In this document: positions 9,220-16,691 of the stretch, piece after piece | Layout: every line of letters starts with the position of its first letter | How positions within the stretch are numbered: the first letter of the stretch is position 1 | Assembly: GCA_029782215.1 (NCBI GenBank) | Contig: JAKOVD010000201.1 | Coordinates: forward strand, 56,777-120,776 | Reading direction: 5' to 3' | Origin: Chloroflexota bacterium | Lineage (GTDB): Bacteria > Chloroflexota > Anaerolineae > J102 | Length of the DNA stretch: 64,000 bases | Notes under the pieces: generated by a model | Told to the model about the DNA's origin: nothing | Seen by the model: the letters and a program-made list of their open reading frames with translations, nothing else | Databases searched by the model: none | Program-made: the position numbers and the translations under genes

Positions 9220-9780
9220 GTGCGCAGTCTCGAGCATCTCGACGAAACCATTCTGATCGAACAGGCAAAAGAAGAGCCGACCGCCTTTGGTGAGCTCTAC
9301 GAGCGCTATGTCGACAAGATCTACAGCTATATCTACTACCGCGTCGGCAACGATGACGATGCTGAAGACCTGACCGCGCGCACCTTCTTCCAGGCGCTCG
9401 ACAAGATCGGCAGCTACGAGGACCGCGGCGCCCCTTTTTCGGCCTGGCTCTACCGCATCGCCCACAACCTTGTTGCCAACCTTCATCGCCAGCGCTCCCG
9501 TCACAAGACCGTTCCCTTCGAAGACCCCGTCGTCGCGGCCATCCGCCGTCCCAGCCCCGCCGCCGTTGTCGAAAAACAGGAAGCACGCGAGGCGCTGCTG
9601 GGAGCCATCCATCGTCTCCCCGAAGACCGGCAGCAGCTCTTGCTGCTGAAGTTCGTTGAGCACATGCCCAACGCCCAGATCGGCGAGATCATGGGGCGCA
9701 CCGAGTCCTCGATTAAGTCCCTCTATCATCGCACGCTGCTGGCGCTGCGCAGCGACCTGCAGGAACGCAATTTCTTCTGA
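9220..9780 (+). CDS. RNA polymerase sigma factor, ECF-like (sigma70 family)
   Basis: A 186-residue sigma factor with region 2 (about residues 24-90; 'YVDKIYSYIYYRVGNDDDAEDL' type core and 'PFSAWLYRIAHN') and region 4 (about 125-180; 'LPEDRQQLLLLKFVE', then the helix-turn-helix with 'IGEIMGRTESSIKSLYHR'). Regions 1 and 3 are absent, as expected for ECF sigma factors. GTG start at 9220 with AAAGGA 6 bases upstream. It is followed after 3 bases by the DegV-family gene and then by a small membrane protein that could be a regulator, although it does not carry a zinc anti-sigma signature. The genes it controls cannot be told from the sequence. Confidence 0.9.
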   Translation: MRSLEHLDETILIEQAKEEPTAFGELYERYVDKIYSYIYYRVGNDDDAEDLTARTFFQALDKIGSYEDRGAPFSAWLYRIAHNLVANLHRQRSRHKTVPFEDPVVAAIRRPSPAAVVEKQEAREALLGAIHRLPEDRQQLLLLKFVEHMPNAQIGEIMGRTESSIKSLYHRTLLALRSDLQERNFF

Positions 9781-9783
9781 TCC

Positions 9784-10632
9784 ATGTCCCCTCGCGTTGC
9801 CATCGTGGTCGATTCGACCTGCGACACACCCCCTGACTGGCCCGGACGCCAACGCCTCCATATCGTCCCCATTCATATCCGCTTCGGCGAGGATACCTAT
9901 CGCGAGGGCATTGACATCGATGAAGCCAGCTTCTATGCCCGCGTCGACGCCGAGCACATGATCCCGAAGACGTCACAGCCCAGCCCTGGCGAATTCGCCG
10001 ATCTCTACCGCCATCTCAGCACCGACTATGATGCGGTCATCTCAATGCACGTCACCGGCAAGCTCAGCGGAACCTATCAGTCAGCGGCGTTGGGGGCGGA
10101 AATCGTGAGCGACACCATCCCCGTCTACGCTTTCGACTCCGCCTGCGGATCGGCCGGTCTTGGCTTCATGAGCGCAGAAGCCTTGGAACTCCTCGACCAG
10201 GGCACGCCCCTGGCGCAGGTGTTGAAGCGAATGGAGTACATCCGGTCGCAGATGAACATCTTTCTCAGCCCGGAGACCCTGAAGTACGCGGTCATGAGCG
10301 GGCGGGTCAGCGCCCTCAGCTCGACCGTGGCTTCGCTTCTCAACATCAAGCCGATCATCAATCTCAGCGAGGGCGAGCTCCTGGCCGGCGAACGCGTGCG
10401 CACCCGGCGCCGCGCTCTCGATCGCATGGTCGAGCAGCTCAGAGAGCGCATCGGCGATGCGCCTGCGCACATCGCCGTTGTCCACGCCCGCGCTGAGGCC
10501 GATGCCCAACTCCTTCTCGACCAGGCGCGCCGGCATCTCAACTGCGCGGTGCTGTGGGCGACGGCGCTGGCGCCTTCGGTGGCTGTCCACCTGGGACCTG
10601 GCACCATTGGCCTCGTCGGCTATCCCCTGTAG
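9784..10632 (+). CDS. DegV family fatty-acid-binding protein
   Basis: A 282-residue DegV-like protein: N-terminal VAIVVDSTCD, the TSQPSPGEF lipid-contact loop near residue 60, HVTGKLSGTYQSA near residue 87, and a C-terminal GPGTIGLVGYP motif. DegV proteins bind single fatty acids in the cytoplasm; in several bacteria the family (FakB) presents exogenous fatty acids to a kinase. No kinase partner is adjacent. The start is 3 bases after the sigma factor stop, implying co-transcription and probably coupled translation. The nearby fabF and fabH make a lipid-related role plausible, but that is inference. Confidence 0.9.
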   Translation: MSPRVAIVVDSTCDTPPDWPGRQRLHIVPIHIRFGEDTYREGIDIDEASFYARVDAEHMIPKTSQPSPGEFADLYRHLSTDYDAVISMHVTGKLSGTYQSAALGAEIVSDTIPVYAFDSACGSAGLGFMSAEALELLDQGTPLAQVLKRMEYIRSQMNIFLSPETLKYAVMSGRVSALSSTVASLLNIKPIINLSEGELLAGERVRTRRRALDRMVEQLRERIGDAPAHIAVVHARAEADAQLLLDQARRHLNCAVLWATALAPSVAVHLGPGTIGLVGYPL

Positions 10633-10650
10633 CACCCAAGGAACGACACG

Positions 10651-11037
10651 ATGAAAGTCCAAGCAGACGATCTCCTCGACCGGCACTTTGCAGCTTTGGA
10701 GCAGTCCAACGAGGCCCAGGCGCAAGCGATCGAAAGCTCAGAGACCCTTCCTGCAGACACCGCCAGCCTGTTCGGACTGGTGAGGCTGCTTTGGACTCTG
10801 CTCATACCCGTGCGGCCCCGGCCTGAGTTTCGGGTTGAGCTGCGCGACCAGCTCCACGCGGAAATGCAGCGCCGGCGCACGCAGGCGGCGCTTGGCTACG
10901 GACAGAGCCGGGGCGCCGCCCGCTCTCGCTGGGTCGTTCCCGTGGCGGCCATCGGCACTGCCTCTGTCGTTGGGGCGCTGGCCTATTGGCGGTTCAGCCG
11001 CCATGCTGGCACCGACCGGGATGTGCTGGCCGCATAA
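10651..11037 (+). CDS. Small membrane protein in sigma factor operon
   Basis: A 128-residue protein I do not recognise by name. It has a soluble, acidic N-terminal part, a basic amphipathic stretch (RPRPEFRVELRDQLHAEM, about residues 56-73) and one transmembrane helix (about 94-113) followed by a short tail. AAGGA lies 8 bases before the ATG. As third gene of the sigma factor-degV operon with a single membrane span, it could be an anti-sigma-like regulator; similar 'P..EFR..LR..L' segments occur in proteins next to ECF sigma genes. No catalytic or metal-binding motif is visible. Confidence 0.7.
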   Translation: MKVQADDLLDRHFAALEQSNEAQAQAIESSETLPADTASLFGLVRLLWTLLIPVRPRPEFRVELRDQLHAEMQRRRTQAALGYGQSRGAARSRWVVPVAAIGTASVVGALAYWRFSRHAGTDRDVLAA

Positions 11038-11247
11038 ACAAGGGGTCTTCCGCCAAGGGTAAGGGTTTTTGCATCCATTGCCGATGTTGTACAATCCGGC
11101 GCCAAGGTGATCCCTCGAAGTCACCGGGCTTTCTCCTCATAATCGACAGCCTCTTCTCAGTGTTGTGGGCCGTTTGGCCTGCAAGCGGCGCCAAGAACGC
11201 CGTAGTTGCCTTTCATTCCTTTATCGCGCACTGAGGCAGACTCCAAG

Positions 11248-12438
11248 ATGAGCAATCATTACAGCAAAATAACTGGGTGGGGCATGTATGTGCCCGAGCG
11301 CGTGCTGACGAACCATGAGCTCGCCACCATGGTGGACACGAGCGACGAGTGGATCGTCACACGCACGGGAATCCGGGAGCGGCGCATCGCCGCCGACGAT
11401 CAGACGACCGCCGACATGTCCGTGATCGCCGCCCAGCGGGCGCTGGAACGCGCGGGCATCACCGGCGCCGACCTGGACCTGATCCTGTTGGCGACCTCCA
11501 CTCCTGACCATCTCTGCCCACCCACCTCCAGCCTTCTGCAGGACCGCCTGGACGCCCACAAGGCCGGGGCCATGACCCTGGTCGCCGGATGCTCCGGGTT
11601 CGCCTACGGCCTGATCACGGCGGCCCAGTTTGTGAACACCGGCATGTGCCAGCACGTCCTTGTCGTCGGCGCCGAAAAGCTCAGCTATGCCGTCGACTGG
11701 ACCGACCGGAACACCAACATCCTCTTCGGCGATGGCGCCGGCGCCGTGATTGTCAGCCAAAGCGACCAACCAGGCGGCCTGCAGAGCATGGTCCTGGGTT
11801 CCGATGGCTCCCAGGCTGATGCTTTGATCGTGCCTGGGATCGGCAGCGCCTCCACCCTGACGCCGGAGGCCCTGGAGCGCAAGGATCACAAGCTGCGGAT
11901 GGACGGGCAGCGGGTGTTCAAGTTCGCCACGCGGGTCATGACCGATTCTGTGCTCAAGGTCGTGGGCGACGCCGGTCTGACCATCCACGACATCGATCTC
12001 ATCATCCCGCATCAGGCCAACGAACGCATCATCGACCTGGCCATGCGCCGCCTGGGCGTCGACCGGGACAAGATGATGATCAACCTCGATCGCTACGGCA
12101 ACACCTCCGCCGCCTCGATCCCGCTGGCGCTTTGCGAGGCCCTTGACACGGGCCGCGTGCAGCCGGGCGACCGCCTGGTGATGGTGGCGTTTGGCGCTGG
12201 CCTGACCAACGCCGCCTGCGTGTGGGAGCTGCAGACAGAAGAGGCGCAGGGTGAACCGATCCTAGTCACCGACTGGCCGGTATCGGACACCTTCCAGCAG
12301 CGCCTGCAGGAAATGCGGGTGGCGGCCTGGCGGGCGCAAGCCCAGGCCCGCGTGCGTGTTTCCGATGCCACCATGGCCGTCATGATCCCCTTCTACACCT
12401 TCCGTAAGGGCGTCAAGAAGCGGCTGAGCGGGAAATAG
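11248..12438 (+). CDS. fabH: 3-oxoacyl-ACP synthase III family protein
   Basis: A 396-residue KAS III enzyme that starts fatty acid synthesis by condensing acyl-CoA with malonyl-ACP. The triad Cys115 (VAGCSGFAYG), His255 (IPHQANERI) and Asn285 (RYGNTSAASIP) is intact. I start at the ATG at 11248 (MSNHYSKITGWGMYVPERV); an in-frame ATG at 11206 would add 14 residues of no family similarity. The core ends near residue 332, and about 65 extra residues follow (charged, ending in a basic FRKGVKKRLSGK), an unusual C-terminal extension for FabH. A long hairpin follows directly. Confidence 0.9.
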   Translation: MSNHYSKITGWGMYVPERVLTNHELATMVDTSDEWIVTRTGIRERRIAADDQTTADMSVIAAQRALERAGITGADLDLILLATSTPDHLCPPTSSLLQDRLDAHKAGAMTLVAGCSGFAYGLITAAQFVNTGMCQHVLVVGAEKLSYAVDWTDRNTNILFGDGAGAVIVSQSDQPGGLQSMVLGSDGSQADALIVPGIGSASTLTPEALERKDHKLRMDGQRVFKFATRVMTDSVLKVVGDAGLTIHDIDLIIPHQANERIIDLAMRRLGVDRDKMMINLDRYGNTSAASIPLALCEALDTGRVQPGDRLVMVAFGAGLTNAACVWELQTEEAQGEPILVTDWPVSDTFQQRLQEMRVAAWRAQAQARVRVSDATMAVMIPFYTFRKGVKKRLSGK

Positions 12439-12446
12439 TCAAACAC

Positions 12447-12492
12447 CAGCGCCAGCCAGCCTCCCTGCTTTCGGGGAGGCTGGCTGGCGCTG
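12447..12492 (+). terminator. Long hairpin after fabH
   Basis: A perfect 18-bp inverted repeat (12447-12464 with 12475-12492) around a 10-base loop, starting 8 bases after the fabH stop. There is no T tract, so it may act as a 3' stabiliser or a non-canonical terminator. Confidence 0.65.
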
Positions 12493-12648
12493 ACAGATCC
12501 GCCTCTGGGGATGCGGTAGGGCTGGGATTCCGCGCCATTCCCGGCGTGGGAAAAGCGGTGGGCGAAAACACAAACTGGTGCGCGCAAACCACGTTTTGGG
12601 CGCGATAATGGGATGTGCCCGCAGCGCTGCGGCACGGGAGCGAAGGCC

Positions 12649-13437
12649 ATGACAACCGGTCAGACTGCCCGGCCGGGCATCGAATACCTTGACATGCAGG
12701 CCTACGTCGGGATCACCAAGCACAATGGTGGGTTTGCGGCAACCGACGAGTTGTTAACTTTATGCCGCATCGAGACAGCCAGAGAGGTTCTCAACGCGGG
12801 GTGTGGCATTGGCGTTGGCTCCGCCTATGTCGCCAGGAATTATCCCTGTCACGTGGTGGGCGTGGACATCTCGGAGAAGATGCTCGCCTGGTCACGCCAA
12901 CGGGCCAGGATGGTGGGCGTGAGCGACAAAGTCGATCTCAGGGTGGGCGATGTGCTTGCACTGCCCTTCAAATCGGATCGCTTTGACGTCGTCTTCTGCG
13001 AATCGGTCCTTGCCTTCGTAGAGGACAAAGGACGTGCGATCGCCGAGTGCGTCCGAGTCACCAAGCCTGGGGGCTATGTGGGGCTCAACGAGACCTACTT
13101 CGTCGATAAGGCGACTCCCGAGCTCACCGCGCGCGTCCAGACTTCACTGGGCACGCACGTTCCCAGTGCTGCCACCTGGCAGGCGCTGTGGGAGAAATCG
13201 GTCCTGTGCGACAGGGTGGTGAAGCTCTACCGCATCGATGCCCGGACGGAAATCAGGGATCGCATCCGCTGGGTCGGCTGGCGCTGGGCCGTGAGGGCCT
13301 GGGGCCGGTTGCTCCGCCTGTATATTACTGAGCCCACCCTGAGGCAGTCCCTGAGAGAGATGTTCGACGCGCCGGTAGACTTGCTGCAGCAGATGGGGTA
13401 CGGCATCTTCGTTGGCAGAAAACCAGAACAAGCGTGA
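12649..13437 (+). CDS. Class I SAM-dependent methyltransferase
   Basis: A 262-residue methyltransferase: motif I VLNAGCGIGVGSA (about 48-60), the acidic end of strand 2 (VVGVDISEKML), motif II-like RVGDVLALPF, and FDVVFCESVLAF. This is the methyltransferase-11/25 type Rossmann fold; the C-terminal half has a lipophilic segment and could contact a lipid or quinone-like substrate. The substrate is not predictable. The ATG at 12649 is preceded by a GGGAGCGAAGG region; an upstream in-frame ATG at 12613 lacks support. It lies between two strong hairpins (12447-12492 and 13433-13469), so it is probably transcribed alone. Confidence 0.85.
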   Translation: MTTGQTARPGIEYLDMQAYVGITKHNGGFAATDELLTLCRIETAREVLNAGCGIGVGSAYVARNYPCHVVGVDISEKMLAWSRQRARMVGVSDKVDLRVGDVLALPFKSDRFDVVFCESVLAFVEDKGRAIAECVRVTKPGGYVGLNETYFVDKATPELTARVQTSLGTHVPSAATWQALWEKSVLCDRVVKLYRIDARTEIRDRIRWVGWRWAVRAWGRLLRLYITEPTLRQSLREMFDAPVDLLQQMGYGIFVGRKPEQA

Positions 13438-13469
13438 GCGGCTCCCGAAAGGTCCGGGAGCCGCTCACG
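13433..13469. terminator. Hairpin between convergent genes
   Basis: A perfect 15-bp stem (13433-13447 with 13455-13469) and a 7-base loop. The methyltransferase stop codon (13435-13437) lies inside the left arm. The gene on the other side (stop at 13498) points towards it, so it may serve both strands. No long T tract. Confidence 0.65.
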
Positions 13470-13497
13470 TTGTGCGGCGATAGGGCTCCGCGTTCGC

Positions 13498-14094
13498 CTA
13501 GCCCTGGCGGCCTCTTCCAGCCCAGCCCGGCCGGCCGCTGGCGTCGCGCAGGGTGATGCTGACGCCGTCGTCGAGGCTCGTCACCTGACCGAGCTTGAAC
13601 TCGCCATCCTCGTCGAAGCCGCCCAACGCTACACTGTCGCCGACCTTGAGATTGAAGCCTTGCTCTTGGGCGTAGCTGAGCGGGCGGCCCTCGAACGGGA
13701 TCACCTCACCCGCATCGGTCTGAATCTCCACCAGGTCGTCCGCGGCGCTGACCACGGTTCCCTGGATCTGGCGCCACTCTGCCGGCTGCACGCCGGCCAG
13801 GGGGGCGCCCGCCAGTCTTCCGGCTCCTGGTTGGGCGAGTTCTGCGCCAGCCGCCTGGCCCTGACCCTGACCTTGGCCCTGGCGACCGCCGCGTCCGGCT
13901 CCCTGGGTGGCTGCGCCGCTGTGGTCGCCGTAGCTCAAGGCGTTGGCGGTGGTCGTGAACTGCTCCGTTGCCCGGCCGCGACGCCCAGCCTCGCCAGCGC
14001 TGCCGGTGGTTGCATTGGTGCGAATCATGGCGCCCCAGACCAGGACGGCAGCGAAGCCCGCCAACAGGACGCCAAGTGCGATCTTCTTAAACAT
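13498..14094 (-). CDS. Exported or membrane-anchored OB-like (DUF5666-like) protein
   Basis: A 198-residue protein with an N-terminal membrane anchor or signal peptide (about 3-22), a Gly/Arg/Gln low-complexity stretch (including GQGQGQGQ, about 75-90), and a C-terminal beta-rich domain: 'IQGTVVSAADDLVEIQTDAG' then 'KVGDSVALGGFDEDGEFKLG', resembling DUF5666/OB-fold domains. I start at the ATG at 14094 because AAGGA is 9 bases upstream; an in-frame ATG at 14103 overlaps that site. It lies 73 bases after the DUF4405 membrane protein gene, and the two look like a functional pair at the outer face of the membrane. Biochemical role unknown. Confidence 0.75.
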   Translation of the reverse strand: MFKKIALGVLLAGFAAVLVWGAMIRTNATTGSAGEAGRRGRATEQFTTTANALSYGDHSGAATQGAGRGGRQGQGQGQGQAAGAELAQPGAGRLAGAPLAGVQPAEWRQIQGTVVSAADDLVEIQTDAGEVIPFEGRPLSYAQEQGFNLKVGDSVALGGFDEDGEFKLGQVTSLDDGVSITLRDASGRPGWAGRGRQG

Positions 14095-14167
14095 GGTTCT
14101 CATTCCTTGCTTGAGTGGGTTGTCTGATAGGTTCTGATGGAACAACGGCTGCGTGGTCGGAGGATTC

Positions 14168-14785
14168 TCACGCCCCACGATGTTCGACTGCATGGGCTCC
14201 TGCCGGCTGCGGCACGAGCGAAGGAACCACCTTGGCGGTGACCTTGGTCACCCAGCGCCAATGGATGGCAAAGTGGATGACGGCGGCGATGATCATCGTC
14301 ACGCCGGACCAGGTGTGAATCAGGTCCCAGGTTGTGCGGCTGAAGATGAAGTTGGCATCTGCAGCGCGACCGCTGCCGGCAAAGAGAAAGTAGACCCCTG
14401 AGAGCGCCGCCAACAAGAAACCAAGGGCCACGGCGGCATCGACGGCCACGTTGAAGAGCCCGTGCCGATTCATGCTTGCGCCCTTGCCGGCCGCCGACTT
14501 CGCCAGGCGCTTTGCCGTGCCCTTCACCCAGGTCCAGTGAATGGTGAAGTGGACTGCCACGGCGACGATCATCAGGACGCCGAACCAGGTGTGCAGATCA
14601 TCCCAGGTGTGGCGATCAAAGAGTATCGTGACGCCATACATTGGGTTGCGCCCGCCCTGGTACCCGCCCGAAGGCAGGAAGAGGAAATAGATGCCGGTGA
14701 GGGAGGCAACCAACGCGCCGATGAACACGGCGGCGTCGATGAGCCAGTTGTTGCGTGTTTGGCTGGAAACAGTACCTTTTGCCAT
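14168..14785 (-). CDS. Tandem DUF4405 membrane protein (cytochrome b-like)
   Basis: A 205-residue integral membrane protein made of two homologous halves, each with two transmembrane helices and the pattern LHTW.G (or IHTWSG) plus H.xxxH: His65, His79, His83 in the first half and His157, His171, His175 in the second. DUF4405 proteins resemble small b-type cytochromes, so these six histidines may ligate haem; that is inference. The duplication is also visible in the DNA (about 14257-14350 against 14527-14620). Start at 14785 (MAKGTV...); the open frame upstream lacks family similarity. The exported OB-like protein is downstream. Confidence 0.8.
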   Translation of the reverse strand: MAKGTVSSQTRNNWLIDAAVFIGALVASLTGIYFLFLPSGGYQGGRNPMYGVTILFDRHTWDDLHTWFGVLMIVAVAVHFTIHWTWVKGTAKRLAKSAAGKGASMNRHGLFNVAVDAAVALGFLLAALSGVYFLFAGSGRAADANFIFSRTTWDLIHTWSGVTMIIAAVIHFAIHWRWVTKVTAKVVPSLVPQPAGAHAVEHRGA

Positions 14786-15236
14786 AGTGCTCCGTCCGTT
14801 TGCGATGGATTGCGGTTCGTGGGTTGATGCAGAACTGTGCTTGCCGGCCACCGCCACTGTCAGAGGGGGTCGTGCAGGTGTCGCTCTGCAGTGCCCCTTA
14901 GGCTACGACAGGCTTGTGGGGGCACGATGGAGGAGCTATTCAGGAATTGTTTAGAACAGAAGCCCGCCCGGGCGCGTCAAGAATAGGGATCGTGCGGACG
15001 GTTCAAACGATGAGGGTCAAGGCTGCATCGTCGATGGTTTCGGTTGCTTCTCCCCATCGCCGTGCTCGCAAAGCGTTGCACCAGCGTTTGCCCTATGGCA
15101 CCCTAGGGGCGGTGCGCGCCACTCACGGTGTCCCTCGCATGAGACGTCTGGCGACTTCTTCCAGGAGCCTACCTGAGTCGACGCACACCCTCCCTATTGG
15201 AAACCAGCACCGTTATCAGATTCTGCGGAGGAAGGA
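14786..15236. other. Non-coding stretch upstream of DUF4405 gene and csaA-like gene
   Basis: About 450 bases between divergently transcribed genes. I see no convincing coding frame, repeat or RNA gene. It presumably holds the promoters of both genes; the strong GGAGGAAGG ribosome-binding site of the next gene ends just inside it. Confidence 0.5.
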
Positions 15237-15608
15237 ATGCAAGGCAATCCTGCTTTTCAACCAGCACCCATCAAGCCGGCAATCGCATTCGATGTGCTCG
15301 AGAAACTCGACATCCGGGTTGGCGCCATTGAGCAGGTCGAAGAGGTGCCTTCTTCGGACAAACTGGTCAGGCTCACCGTCGATTTCGGCGATCACAAACG
15401 CAAAGTGCTGGTGGGGATGAAGAAAGAACGACAAAACCCCAAAGAGATCGAAGGTTTGCAGGCGCTGTTTGTGGTCGATCTTGCGCCGAAGAAGATGATG
15501 GGTGAGGTCTCGGAAGCGATGCTGTTTGATATTGGCTTTGCCGATGGTGTGACACCGGTGCTTGCCCTACCCGAGAAGCCAGTGCGCAATGGCACGCGTG
15601 CCGGCTAG
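15237..15608 (+). CDS. tRNA-binding domain protein, CsaA-like
   Basis: A 123-residue protein consisting almost wholly of an EMAP II-type OB fold: FDVLEKLDIRVGAIEQVEEV, KLVRLTVDFGD, KVLVGMKK, LFVVDLAPKKMMGEVSEAML. This matches CsaA and the C-terminal dimerisation domain of methionyl-tRNA synthetase. Such stand-alone proteins bind tRNA and have been described as export-related chaperones in some bacteria. GGAGGAAGG lies just upstream of the ATG. It converges with the DUF4380 gene across a 32-bp palindrome (15652-15683). Confidence 0.85.
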   Translation: MQGNPAFQPAPIKPAIAFDVLEKLDIRVGAIEQVEEVPSSDKLVRLTVDFGDHKRKVLVGMKKERQNPKEIEGLQALFVVDLAPKKMMGEVSEAMLFDIGFADGVTPVLALPEKPVRNGTRAG

Positions 15609-15651
15609 GCGGCGCCTGCTATCGCGGCTTTCATCCTTGGCCCTGGTCGAA

Positions 15652-15683
15652 TCGTAGGGGCGACCGGCCGGTCGCCCCTACGA
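15652..15683. repeat. Perfect 32-bp GTAGGGGCG palindrome
   Basis: The left half (15652-15667) is exactly complementary to the right half (15668-15683). It lies between convergent genes and is probably a bidirectional terminator. The GTAGGGGCGACC type of palindrome is, to my knowledge, a common dispersed element in bacterial genomes of this kind; a relative occurs at 53702-53733. Confidence 0.75.
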
Positions 15684-15699
15684 CCGCCACCTTGTTCTG

Positions 15700-16614
15700 C
15701 TAACGTGCTGTCTGCGCCACCTTCGGCAGGATATGGGCGACGACGCCGGCATCGTCGTAGGGTTGGGAAACATCGCGGAAGAGATGCCACTCCTCGACGT
15801 GCTCCACGGCTGCACCAGGAACCAACTTCACCAAGGGTCCCAGCGTCTCCACCTCCAGCATGTCCCAGCGCGTAAAGACTTCGAGGGTGCACCCGTAATC
15901 GGGGTAGCTGGCGCCGGGGACGTATTGGAAACGTTTGACGAAGAGCTCGCCGCCCCGGGCGTAGGCCACCCAGCCATCCGGCGACAACATGCCGATCTTC
16001 TGGGGCGTGGTGGCCTGCGTATCCTGCTGCAGCAAGATGGCCTTCTGGCCCCACGTCCAGCGCGGGTCGGACATGTCCGTATAGGCCCACATCGTCAGGG
16101 TGTGCGTGGGAAGCAGGTTCGCTTCATGGGTGCCGCGTGGGGGAATCGGGATGATCGCCACCCCGCCGGTCCCCATGACGGACAACGACCAGGGCGCCAG
16201 CTCCACCTCCCAGAGGTTGGTGTTGCGCAGCCGGTGCGTGAGCTTGGCCCGCGCCGCGACCGGGTCCAGGGCAATGTCGATCTCCTTCTGGATGCCGGTG
16301 GTCGTTTCGACGGGCTGCACCAGGCGGACGAAGCCGGGATGCTCCTCAAGCGCGACGTGGAAATTGTCGGGATGGTAGCTGCGCGGGTTGTGTTCGGGGG
16401 CGTGCCAGAGACGGTGCCCGCCGTACAGCCGCCAGGCGTCGCCGCCGGTCTGGCCAAGGTGTTCCTCAAACTCGGCGAAGAGGTTGTCGCCGCCCACAAA
16501 GCCCAGCCGGATCACCCGGGGGCCGACGTCGGTGGTGACCACCAGCTCCATCTGGTCGTTGGACAGGCGGTAGCAGTTGGGCCAACCTTTGTATGCGATC
16601 TTTGTGACTGCCAT
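15700..16614 (-). CDS. DUF4380 / aldose-epimerase-like protein
   Basis: A 304-residue protein resembling DUF4380 proteins, which have a galactose mutarotase-like beta-sandwich. Recognisable pieces are 'ELVVTTDVGPRVIRLGFVGG', 'YGGHRLWHAPE' and 'ELAPWSLSVM', with His residues (GGHRLWHAPE near residue 70, EEWHLF near residue 278) where the epimerase superfamily binds sugars. A carbohydrate-related role is likely; the substrate is not. It is the last gene of a minus-strand run (aminotransferase to DUF4380), 77 bases after pepA. A hairpin in that gap (16649-16656 with 16674-16681) may partly terminate pepA. Confidence 0.75.
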   Translation of the reverse strand: MAVTKIAYKGWPNCYRLSNDQMELVVTTDVGPRVIRLGFVGGDNLFAEFEEHLGQTGGDAWRLYGGHRLWHAPEHNPRSYHPDNFHVALEEHPGFVRLVQPVETTTGIQKEIDIALDPVAARAKLTHRLRNTNLWEVELAPWSLSVMGTGGVAIIPIPPRGTHEANLLPTHTLTMWAYTDMSDPRWTWGQKAILLQQDTQATTPQKIGMLSPDGWVAYARGGELFVKRFQYVPGASYPDYGCTLEVFTRWDMLEVETLGPLVKLVPGAAVEHVEEWHLFRDVSQPYDDAGVVAHILPKVAQTAR

Positions 16615-16691
16615 CGGAGTCTCCTTAATGAGGGTGCCAAATTGAGAGAGGCCGCCCGCGGCTTATCGCCAGAGGCGGCCTGGAAACGCGG

